Positions 1 to 4,889 of a DNA stretch of 5,083 bases are shown one piece after another. The stretch is from an uncultured Eubacteriales bacterium (GTDB taxonomy: Bacteria; Bacillota; Clostridia; Lachnospirales; Lachnospiraceae). Both the position numbers and the translations under genes were made by a program. The notes under the pieces are model-generated. The model was not told where the DNA came from. It made no database searches and worked only from the letters and a program-made list of their open reading frames with translations. The DNA lies in the NCBI GenBank assembly GCA_900557175.1, contig USSL01000146.1:1-5083 (forward strand). Direction: 5' to 3'. Position 1 is the stretch's first letter. Each line of letters begins with the position of its first letter.

Positions 1-753
1 GAAGTATTCGCATTTCAAAGGATTCTTTTCAAGATTTTCATCTAAAAATTTTGAAAAACGGGCATCAAGCTCCTTTAAAATACTTTCCGAAAATCCCCAA
101 AGGTTCATAGACACTGTGCTTCCCTCAGGAATCTCATGCCATGTCTGTCCATCATCTTCTGTATAGTAAGCGCCGTCTTCCTTCTTTTCGATATGCGTAC
201 GCTCTGTAATACCTGTCAGATAGTGATTTTCGTCCGTCTCACATACACCTCTTGCCACATGGCCGTTATCTGTCAGTGTGTTTTCAAGCACATAACCAAC
301 CATTGTGTAGCGGTATTTATCATCATCGGAATGGCTGTCAAGATAATCATAAATCATCTTATAGGCTGTCGGTCCGTAATAATCATCTGCATTAATAACT
401 GCGAAAGGTCCGTCAATCACATCTTTGCAGCTTAAAATCGCATGACCTGTGCCAAAAGGTTTCACACGCCCCTCCGGTACACTGTAGCCTTCCGGAAGAT
501 TACAAAGCTCCTGAAAAACATATTCGACCTGAACATATTTTTCCATACGATTTCCGATAACCTCTTTAAAATCCTTTTCATTCGCTTTTTTAATAATAAA
601 AACAATTTTCTCAAATCCTGCGCGGATTGCATCAAAAATAGAAAAATCAATAATAATGTGTCCGTCCTTATCAATCGGATCAATCTGCTTTAGTCCGCCG
701 TAACGGCTCCCCATACCTGCGGCCATAATGACCAATACTGGTTTCTTTTTCAT
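1..753 (-). CDS. Sugar-phosphate nucleotidyltransferase family protein, 3'-truncated by the window edge
   Basis: This enzyme of the GT-A-like NTP-transferase fold would join a sugar phosphate or related phosphate to an NTP to form an activated nucleotide-sugar in the cytoplasm. The 251 visible codons begin MKKKPVLVIMAAG. The nucleotide-binding signature AAGMGSRYGGLKQIDP lies at residues 11-26, with R17 and K22 as the usual phosphate-contacting positions. GTGHAI at 101-106 fits the base-binding loop, and NADDYYG at 121-127 supplies the metal-binding aspartates. Family members of this type are roughly 300 residues long, so perhaps 50 residues lie outside the window. The start is the second of two close ATGs because it sits 7 nt from a perfect AGGAGG. 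It is transcribed divergently from the AraC regulator and shares the repeat-bearing spacer. The exact substrate is not visible. In related Clostridia such proteins often sit beside a kinase-like phosphotransferase (known context, not seen here). Confidence 0.88.
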   Translation of the reverse strand, partial: MKKKPVLVIMAAGMGSRYGGLKQIDPIDKDGHIIIDFSIFDAIRAGFEKIVFIIKKANEKDFKEVIGNRMEKYVQVEYVFQELCNLPEGYSVPEGRVKPFGTGHAILSCKDVIDGPFAVINADDYYGPTAYKMIYDYLDSHSDDDKYRYTMVGYVLENTLTDNGHVARGVCETDENHYLTGITERTHIEKKEDGAYYTEDDGQTWHEIPEGSTVSMNLWGFSESILKELDARFSKFLDENLEKNPLKCEYF

Positions 754-760
754 AGTCATA

Positions 761-766
761 CCTCCT
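761..766 (-). promoter_or_regulatory. Ribosome binding site of the nucleotidyltransferase
   Basis: The minus strand reads AGGAGG, a perfect anti-16S match. Two ATGs follow. The first (757-759) is only 1 nt away, and the second (751-753) is 7 nt away. The second is therefore the likely start, leading straight into MKKKPVLV. Confidence 0.8.
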
Positions 767-792
767 GAAAATTTATTGTTAAAAAATTTTTA

Positions 793-834
793 TTTGCACA
801 TTTGTAAAAAAATATGTACTTTTTTGCACATTTG
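793..834 (+). repeat. Two exact 12-bp direct repeats, candidate AraC-family operator
   Basis: TTTGCACATTTG occurs at 793-804 and again at 823-834, in the same orientation and 30 bp start to start, close to three helical turns. Both copies lie in the 115-bp spacer between the nucleotidyltransferase and the AraC regulator. AraC-family proteins have two helix-turn-helix motifs each and commonly bind pairs of direct repeats, so autoregulation is the natural inference. The second copy falls just upstream of the proposed -10 box of the regulator, which suits repression. The pair could also act on the nucleotidyltransferase promoter on the other strand. Confidence 0.55.
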
Positions 835-843
835 GCTTATACT
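815..843 (+). promoter_or_regulatory. Candidate promoter of the AraC regulator
   Basis: A good sigma-A -10 box, TATACT (838-843), lies 25 nt upstream of the start codon. The -35 hexamer at 17-bp spacing, TGTACT (815-820), is poor, which suits a regulated promoter. The second TTTGCACATTTG copy lies between the two boxes, so a bound protein would cover the promoter. No equally convincing minus-strand promoter for the nucleotidyltransferase could be picked in this spacer. Confidence 0.4.
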
Positions 844-854
844 ACAAGTAAGAG

Positions 855-860
855 AAGGAG
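855..860 (+). promoter_or_regulatory. Ribosome binding site that sets the AraC regulator start
   Basis: AAGGAG stands 8 nt before the ATG at 869. The open frame extends upstream to an ATG at 728. That longer form would overlap the divergent gene, run through the repeats and promoter, and lack a ribosome binding site. Confidence 0.8.
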
Positions 861-868
861 AAAAAATT

Positions 869-1780
869 ATGTCTTACGAAAGTATAGCCTTAAACCAGGA
901 GCTTATCGTTGATAAGCTGTATTCAATGCATTATTTTGAATATATGAATGATTTTGTTTTTGCCGGCGAAGCCCATGACTTTTGGGAATTTCTCTGTGTC
1001 GATAAAGGTGAAGTCTTTGTCACCGCCGACGACCGGGAATATCAGCTCAAAAAAGGCGATATTATTTTCCATAAGCCCAATGAATTTCACAGTGTCCGGT
1101 GCAACGGCAAAAGCGCGCCAAACCTTGTCGTCATTTCCTTTGACTGCATATCACCGGCCATGCATTTCTTTGAAGAAAAGCAGCTTATTGTCAACGAAGC
1201 AGAACAAAAACTGCTCGGAAAAATCATTCAGGAATCCTGCCATACCTTTGAAGGACGGTTGGACAATCCATATCAGACAAAGCTTATTATAAGCAGCAGC
1301 GCACCTTTTGGCGGTGAGCATCTCATAAGAAACTATATTGAGCAGCTTCTTATCTCTCTCATACGCCGCTACAATTTTGCCCTTCCCGAAAAAGACGGTG
1401 GTCTAAGTGCGCCAAAGCTGACGGCACATAATGCGGATAATGAGCTTTACGAAAAAATCATTCATTACATGGAGGAGCATATCACATCCAATATTGCGAT
1501 TGAGCAGCTCTGCCGTGACACACTCATCGGACGTTCAAAGGCCCAGCGGCTTTTTCACGAGCGGCATCAATGCGGTGTCATTAATTACTTTTCCGAAATG
1601 AAAATCACAACGGCCAAAGAGCTTATACGAAGCAACAGTATGAACTTCACGCAAATATCCGAGCATCTCGGTTATACGTCGATCCACTACTTTTCACGGC
1701 AGTTTAAAAAAATCACCGGAATGACACCGTCGGAGTACGCAACCTCCATCAAAGGACTCTCAGAAAACAAAACTTCCTGA
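869..1780 (+). CDS. AraC-family transcriptional regulator with N-terminal cupin sensor
   Basis: This is a 303-residue DNA-binding regulator of the AraC/XylS family, which typically senses a sugar or related small molecule. The N-terminal part looks like the AraC cupin pocket: HDFWEFLCVDKGEV at 36-49 and KKGDIIFHKPNEFHSV at 61-76, the latter being the usual 'kkGD..f..p.e.H' strand. The C-terminal 100 residues carry the two helix-turn-helix motifs. The first helix pair is near 209-228 (IAIEQLCRDTLIGRSKAQRL), and the family signature runs from GYTSIHYF at 268 to TPSEY at 286-290. Length is normal for the class and no damage is visible. It is transcribed alone, divergent from the nucleotidyltransferase and convergent with the sulfatase. 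TTTGCA-type repeats on both sides of the gene are candidate binding sites. The inducer is unknown; control of the nearby sulfatase is plausible but unproven. Confidence 0.93.
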   Translation: MSYESIALNQELIVDKLYSMHYFEYMNDFVFAGEAHDFWEFLCVDKGEVFVTADDREYQLKKGDIIFHKPNEFHSVRCNGKSAPNLVVISFDCISPAMHFFEEKQLIVNEAEQKLLGKIIQESCHTFEGRLDNPYQTKLIISSSAPFGGEHLIRNYIEQLLISLIRRYNFALPEKDGGLSAPKLTAHNADNELYEKIIHYMEEHITSNIAIEQLCRDTLIGRSKAQRLFHERHQCGVINYFSEMKITTAKELIRSNSMNFTQISEHLGYTSIHYFSRQFKKITGMTPSEYATSIKGLSENKTS

Positions 1781-1807
1781 TTTTCCTGTTGAATCTATAG
1801 TAGCACG

Positions 1808-1852
1808 TTTGCATCAAAACATCTTTGCACAAAATGACTGTTTTTTTGCATT
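1808..1852 (+). repeat. Cluster of three TTTGCA boxes downstream of the AraC gene
   Basis: TTTGCAT starts at 1808, TTTGCACA at 1824 and TTTGCATT at 1845, all on the plus strand with steps of 16 and 21 bp. The middle copy shares the TTTGCACA core of the repeats upstream of the regulator, and 21 bp is the classic spacing of AraC half-sites. A weak promoter-like pair, TTGCAC (1825-1830) and CATTAT (1849-1854) with an 18-bp spacer, would start transcription at about the hairpin that follows. This may be a second binding region of the regulator, or AT-rich coincidence. Confidence 0.4.
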
Positions 1853-1863
1853 ATATTAAGTCA

Positions 1864-1910
1864 AACGCCCATGCATATTTTGTAATTTTTCACAAACATC
1901 CATGGGCGTT
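1864..1910. terminator. Long imperfect hairpin between convergent genes, probable bidirectional terminator
   Basis: The arms AACGCCCATG (1864-1873) and CATGGGCGTT (1901-1910) are perfect 10-bp complements. Inside them, AT pairs with AT, and TTTGT (1879-1883) pairs with ACAAA (1892-1896), closing an 8-nt loop at 1884-1891. It lies 84 nt past the AraC stop and 23 nt past the sulfatase stop, so it could end both transcripts. Neither flank has a clean U-tract: the plus side continues ATTCATTCTCTCTTTATTTC and the minus side TTTGACTTAA. Termination is therefore inferred. Confidence 0.55.
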
Positions 1911-1932
1911 ATTCATTCTCTCTTTATTTCTA

Positions 1933-3390
1933 TTATCTTAGTTTCTTAAGGCAATTGACCGGCATACGTCCTGTAATGAGCCGTTTTCCGTCACTGTAGC
2001 CTTCCTCTCTGCCATCAAGCTCAGCAATCAGTATATTTCTCAATCTGTCAATCTTATCTTCTGCCTCCGGACTGTCTATAAGATTATGTTCTTCATGCGG
2101 ATCGCCTGCAAGATCAAAATACTGCTCTTTTCCGGTCTGCGAAAACCATATATATTTTTCATTTTCTGTCACAATCCAGTGATTTGACTTTTCTCCAAAG
2201 CTGTGCTCACCGTGAAGATACGGCCGCACGGCCTTTGATATATGATCCGCTTTCACATATGGCAAAAGGCTGATGCCTTCAACTGTTTCGGGAATCGGCG
2301 CCCCTGCCATATCAAGCACTGTCGGCATCACATCCCGGAGCTCGACAACCGCATGGCTGACTGTATCCGGCTTTATGCCAAGGAACTTCGTATTGCCCGA
2401 AATAATCATCGGAATGTGCACACTGCCCTGATACGGAAATGCTTTTCTGAATAAATGATGATCGCAAAGCTCATCGCCGTGGTCGGACGTGAAAATAAAA
2501 ATACAGTCATCATAAATGCCTTCGTCAATAAATGCCTGCAAAAGCCGCCCGATCTGATGGTCAAGATGGGTGACGCAGGCATAATAGCCAATGCGCGCCT
2601 GCCGTATCATTTCCTCATCAGCAGGCCCTGTCGTCGAATCAAAAATACGTCCCTTCTGTCTTAATTCACACATATCTTCCCAGTCGCCAAGCGCCGGCGG
2701 CGCCAGTTTTTTATCTTTGTACATGTCAAAATAATACTGGGGCGCGTCAAAAGGCGGATGCGGCCGCAAATAAGATGCCATTAAAAAGAACGGCTTCGAC
2801 CGGTCCCGCCGCCTTAAAAAGTCAATGCTGCGCGTTGTCACCCAGTTTGTCGGATGAAGTTCTTCATCATACATCCACGGCCGTGACACCCAGCTGTTGC
2901 ACTCAAGACCGGTATCTGTCACATCTGCCTCAATGCCCTTTTCTTTTTTCAGCCAGTACATATAGTCATCGGCAACTCTCTGATTTTCATAATATGGCAC
3001 ATCAACACGGCGGTTATAGTGCAGATAACCGTCATGCAGTTCAACATTGTGAAAGCCTGTCAGATTTCTCAGCGGATAAACATGCATCTTTCCGACGCAC
3101 TGTGTATAATATCCGGCCTTTGAAAGCTCTCCTGCCATCGTGTGGGCATAATTCCACGCCACGCCGTCCTCATAACCGACACGGCCGTGACCTGTCTGAC
3201 TCATCCCCGTATGCAGCGCCGCCCGTGCCGGAATACATGTAGGACATGAGCTGTACGCATGATCAAAAGCGACACCTTTTGATGCGAGTGTATCTAAATA
3301 CGGTGTCTTTACATCCGGGTGTCCCATAAATCCCATACAGTCCCCCCGGAGCTGATCCGTCATAATCAAAACAATATTTGGCTGTTTCAT
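1933..3390 (-). CDS. Type I sulfatase (arylsulfatase-like), cytoplasmic
   Basis: This 485-residue alkaline-phosphatase-superfamily sulfatase hydrolyses a sulfate ester, releasing sulfate. The N-terminus NIVLIMTDQLRGD holds the metal-binding D12. The formylglycine motif is C52-I-P-A-R56 followed by AALHTG, the Cys-type CxPxR sequence that needs conversion to formylglycine; in anaerobes this is done by the radical SAM enzyme anSME, not present in this window. Other expected active-site elements are GKMH at 100-103 (K101, H103), RPHPPF at 209-214 (H211), TSDHGDE at 301-307 (D303, H304) and K316. The C-terminal subdomain has EQYFDLAGDPHEEHNL at 422-437, typical of S1 sulfatases. There is no signal peptide or membrane segment, so the substrate must be imported or made inside the cell. 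The start has a modest GCAGGT-type ribosome site 6 nt upstream. It is divergent from the CBM9-like gene. The substrate (sugar sulfate, aryl sulfate or other) cannot be read from sequence alone. Confidence 0.93.
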   Translation of the reverse strand: MKQPNIVLIMTDQLRGDCMGFMGHPDVKTPYLDTLASKGVAFDHAYSSCPTCIPARAALHTGMSQTGHGRVGYEDGVAWNYAHTMAGELSKAGYYTQCVGKMHVYPLRNLTGFHNVELHDGYLHYNRRVDVPYYENQRVADDYMYWLKKEKGIEADVTDTGLECNSWVSRPWMYDEELHPTNWVTTRSIDFLRRRDRSKPFFLMASYLRPHPPFDAPQYYFDMYKDKKLAPPALGDWEDMCELRQKGRIFDSTTGPADEEMIRQARIGYYACVTHLDHQIGRLLQAFIDEGIYDDCIFIFTSDHGDELCDHHLFRKAFPYQGSVHIPMIISGNTKFLGIKPDTVSHAVVELRDVMPTVLDMAGAPIPETVEGISLLPYVKADHISKAVRPYLHGEHSFGEKSNHWIVTENEKYIWFSQTGKEQYFDLAGDPHEEHNLIDSPEAEDKIDRLRNILIAELDGREEGYSDGKRLITGRMPVNCLKKLR

Positions 3391-3412
3391 AATTTACCTG
3401 CCCTTCTCTTTG

Positions 3413-3433
3413 TATACTTTACTTACAAGTATA
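3413..3433. repeat. Perfect 7-bp inverted repeat over the sulfatase -10 box, candidate operator
   Basis: TATACTT (3413-3419) and AAGTATA (3427-3433) are exact reverse complements around a 7-nt centre. A second symmetric pair, TTGTA (3410-3414) and TACAA (3424-3428), overlaps it. The right arm contains the -10 box of the sulfatase promoter. Symmetry and position suit a dimeric repressor; a hairpin at the start of the sulfatase mRNA is an alternative. Confidence 0.4.
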
Positions 3434-3455
3434 TCAAACCGCCGTCCAAATGCAA
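3428..3455 (-). promoter_or_regulatory. Sigma-A-type promoter of the sulfatase gene
   Basis: On the minus strand TTGCAT (3450-3455) and TATACT (3428-3433) are separated by 16 bp, a good match to the vegetative consensus. Transcription would start near 3421, leaving a leader of about 30 nt before the ATG. The sequence from the -35 box inward, TTGCATTTGG (3446-3455), resembles the TTGCACATTTGG found before the AraC gene with two bases missing. Confidence 0.6.
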
Positions 3456-3472
3456 GTGGCGATTTTCTCCTC

Positions 3473-3501
3473 TTGATTTTTACCGCCCCATCATGTAAAT
3501 T
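3473..3501 (+). promoter_or_regulatory. Candidate promoter of the CBM9-like gene
   Basis: TTGATT (3473-3478) and TAAATT (3496-3501) are 17 bp apart and each matches the sigma-A consensus at four positions. TATAAG at 3504-3509 is an alternative -10 but has no good -35 partner. The assignment is tentative. Confidence 0.35.
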
Positions 3502-3524
3502 AGTATAAGAATATTTCATGTAAA
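3491..3524 (+). repeat. Two exact 9-bp direct repeats before the CBM9-like gene
   Basis: TCATGTAAA occurs at 3491-3499 and 3516-3524, 25 bp apart. The first copy overlaps the proposed -10 box and the second runs into the AAAGGAG ribosome binding site (3522-3528). It may be a protein-binding pair; chance similarity in AT-rich DNA is also possible. Confidence 0.3.
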
Positions 3525-3535
3525 GGAGTTTTACT

Positions 3536-4138
3536 ATGGCACAAATAAATATACCTGTGATTCATCAGGCTGACGATATTATAAATTGCCAGAAGCATCC
3601 GATTGCCCATTATATGTGGCACTGTGTCCGCCGTCCAGAAGCTTACGGACAGCTTGCCGTTTTAGACGGCGAGGGACTCGTTGTCCGCCTCGTATGTCAT
3701 GAGCGCCAGCCGCTGACGACCTATACACATAATTTTGATCCCGTTTATAAAGACAGCGCGCTTGAGGCTTTTTTCCTGTTCGGTACTGTCGGCGATGTCT
3801 ATATGAATTTTGAATTTAATTCTACCGGCGCTGTACTGACAATGGCAGGCAACGGACGCGAAGGCCGCACGCCTTTTGATGCTGAGACAATTTCCGCCCT
3901 GAATATCCGTACTCAAAAAAAAGAAGATGCATGGTCTGTCACCTTCTTTTTACCGCTTTTTGTTATCCGCCGTTTTTACCCTGACATGGCATTAACGCAC
4001 GGACATACATTTTCATTTAACTTTTACAAAATCAGCGAATCCGCTAAAGATGAGCATTACGGTGCTCTCACAGAAATCCCTCTGGAAAAGCCGGATTTTC
4101 ATGTGCCGCAGTTTTTTGCAAAGGCTGTGATCGACTAA
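3536..4138 (+). CDS. Carbohydrate-binding family 9-like (DOMON-type) protein, no signal peptide
   Basis: The 200-residue product is a single CBM9-like beta-sandwich domain, a fold that binds sugar ends or similar ligands. The tell-tale pieces are DSALEAFFLF at 73-82, YMNFEFNSTGAVL at 89-101, GREGR at 107-111, a core W133 in the strand before FFLP, FNFYKISE at 161-168 and the closing KPDFHVPQFF at 185-194. This matches the stand-alone CBM9-like proteins found in gut Bacteroidetes and Clostridia, and the domain accounts for the whole length. There is no signal peptide, catalytic domain or membrane segment, so it appears cytoplasmic, unlike the CBM9 modules attached to secreted xylanases. The start has AAGGAG with 7-nt spacing. 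It is divergent from the sulfatase, sharing a 145-bp control region, so joint action on one imported substrate is a reasonable inference. The ligand is unknown. Confidence 0.8.
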   Translation: MAQINIPVIHQADDIINCQKHPIAHYMWHCVRRPEAYGQLAVLDGEGLVVRLVCHERQPLTTYTHNFDPVYKDSALEAFFLFGTVGDVYMNFEFNSTGAVLTMAGNGREGRTPFDAETISALNIRTQKKEDAWSVTFFLPLFVIRRFYPDMALTHGHTFSFNFYKISESAKDEHYGALTEIPLEKPDFHVPQFFAKAVID

Positions 4139-4166
4139 AAATCATACTTTATAAATCGTGCCCGGC

Positions 4167-4201
4167 CGCCCGCGATAAAGCCGGTGAATTTATCGCGGGC
4201 G
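4167..4201. terminator. 13-bp perfect hairpin between convergent genes
   Basis: The arms CGCCCGCGATAAA (4167-4179) and TTTATCGCGGGCG (4189-4201) are exact complements around a 9-nt loop. It lies 28 nt after the stop of the CBM9-like gene and directly abuts the TAG stop of the BofC-like gene on the other strand (4202-4204). The stem is GC-rich at its base, but neither strand continues with a U-tract. It probably ends or protects both mRNAs. Confidence 0.6.
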
Positions 4202-4786
4202 CTATGATGAATAATTTTCCAAAAAATCATAGAGCGCCTTCTCATCCTTCACTTCAAAACCACTGATTGCCTTTGCCCGCATATCTTCCGGCAAATCAGA
4301 AAGCGCAATGTCCGTATATTCATAAACTGTTTTTTTGTCGCTGTAATACACTGTCAGACAGCCTCTGTTAAACCGTATATAATATTTTTTAAAATCATCA
4401 GGCAGATGATACGTTTTTCGCGTCATAATATATTCCGGCGAAAAATACATAAGCTCATAGCTTACAAGGCCTTTATTCAATTCATTTAACGGCATTTCTT
4501 CCATATAGCTGTCAAGCTTTTCTATCATTTCCGTCCGTGTCAGCCCCAAAAATGCCGCAGGCAGTGTTAAAATTTCTTTTTCTGATGTTTGTGTCTTTTC
4601 GTCGTAAACTTCCGAAATAAGCTTCGTCTCTGCACCTGTCATTTCTTTTGCCGATACAGGCGCTGCCTCCTCAATGTACTTTTTCTCATCTTCACTTAAA
4701 TCCTGCCGTCCGCTCATTACAAAATATCCGAAAAGACCGCCGCATGCACATAAAAACAATAAAGAACAGATCATATACTTTTTCAT
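4202..4786 (-). CDS. BofC-like membrane-anchored protein, possible sporulation checkpoint factor
   Basis: This 194-residue protein has a short positively charged N-terminus and one hydrophobic segment (about 5-24), so the rest should lie outside the cytoplasmic membrane, or between the membranes of a developing spore. A lipobox-like LCAC at residues 12-15 makes a lipoprotein an alternative. The C-terminal 60 residues (YYIRFNRGCLTVYY to SGFEVKDEKALYDFLENYSS) resemble the BofC C-terminal domain: a small beta unit followed by the 'GI.v.d...l..fLE.ys' helix. In Bacillus, BofC restrains the SpoIVB protease that signals pro-sigma-K processing. The start is the ATG at 4786, 8 nt from AAAGGAG; an upstream in-frame GTG (4793-4795) overlaps that ribosome site and is unlikely. 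It follows the SpoVB-like gene in the same direction but has its own promoter candidate. The family call comes from motif memory and is moderately sure. Confidence 0.62.
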   Translation of the reverse strand: MKKYMICSLLFLCACGGLFGYFVMSGRQDLSEDEKKYIEEAAPVSAKEMTGAETKLISEVYDEKTQTSEKEILTLPAAFLGLTRTEMIEKLDSYMEEMPLNELNKGLVSYELMYFSPEYIMTRKTYHLPDDFKKYYIRFNRGCLTVYYSDKKTVYEYTDIALSDLPEDMRAKAISGFEVKDEKALYDFLENYSS

Positions 4787-4808
4787 CAATTTCACTCCTT
4801 TGATGTAT

Positions 4809-4824
4809 GAGACTTGAAAGTCTC
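4809..4824. repeat. 16-bp perfect palindrome in the BofC-like gene leader
   Basis: GAGACTTGAAAGTCTC reads GAGACTT, GA, AAGTCTC and is symmetric apart from its 2-base centre. It sits between the promoter candidate and the ribosome binding site of the BofC-like gene. In RNA it could form a 6-bp stem with a 4-nt loop just before the start; in DNA it could be an operator just downstream of the transcription start. Confidence 0.45.
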
Positions 4825-4833
4825 TGTATCGTA

Positions 4834-4864
4834 TATTATCTGTTCTTTTTTAATACTTATACAA
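4834..4864 (-). promoter_or_regulatory. Promoter of the BofC-like gene, vegetative or forespore-type
   Basis: On the minus strand TTGTAT (4859-4864) and GATAAT (4835-4840), with an 18-bp spacer, fit a sigma-A promoter. The same stretch also reads GTATA (4858-4862), 17 bp, GATAATA (4834-4840), which differs from the sigma-G -10 consensus CATNNTA only in its first base. The two readings cannot be separated by eye. Confidence 0.45.
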
Positions 4865-4887
4865 AACACCTGCAAAAGATTTGCCGG
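4861..4887 (-). terminator. Weak intrinsic terminator of the SpoVB-like gene
   Basis: Just past the stop codon, the minus strand reads CCGGCAAA, a TCT loop, then TTTGCAGG: an 8-position stem with one G-A mismatch (4869-4887). TGTTTTGT follows as a short U-rich tail. That tail runs into the -35 region of the next gene, so the terminator and the promoter of the BofC-like gene are packed together. Confidence 0.5.
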
Positions 4888-4889
4888 TC

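Noticed and set aside
136..693. Plus-strand open frames opposite the nucleotidyltransferase
   Set aside because: Both are shadows of a gene whose conserved motifs are clear on the minus strand; their Cys/Ile-rich or Asn/Lys-rich composition is not protein-like.
781..791. A-tract/T-tract palindrome AAAAAATTTTT
   Set aside because: Likely just AT-rich promoter DNA; no tail or context to call it a terminator or origin element.
728..868. Upstream in-frame extension of the AraC gene to an ATG at 728
   Set aside because: It would overlap the divergent nucleotidyltransferase, cross the repeats and promoter, and has no ribosome site; the ATG at 869 has AAGGAG at 8 nt.
948..1292. 114-codon frame inside the AraC gene
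   Set aside because: Same-strand alternative frame within a conserved regulator; no ribosome site or recognisable motif.
2775..3242. 155-codon plus-strand open frame antisense to the sulfatase
   Set aside because: Low-complexity composition, no ribosome site, and it lies fully opposite a well-supported gene with conserved active-site motifs.
4793..4795. GTG start giving three more residues to the BofC-like protein
   Set aside because: The GTG overlaps the Shine-Dalgarno sequence itself; the ATG at 4784-4786 has correct spacing.
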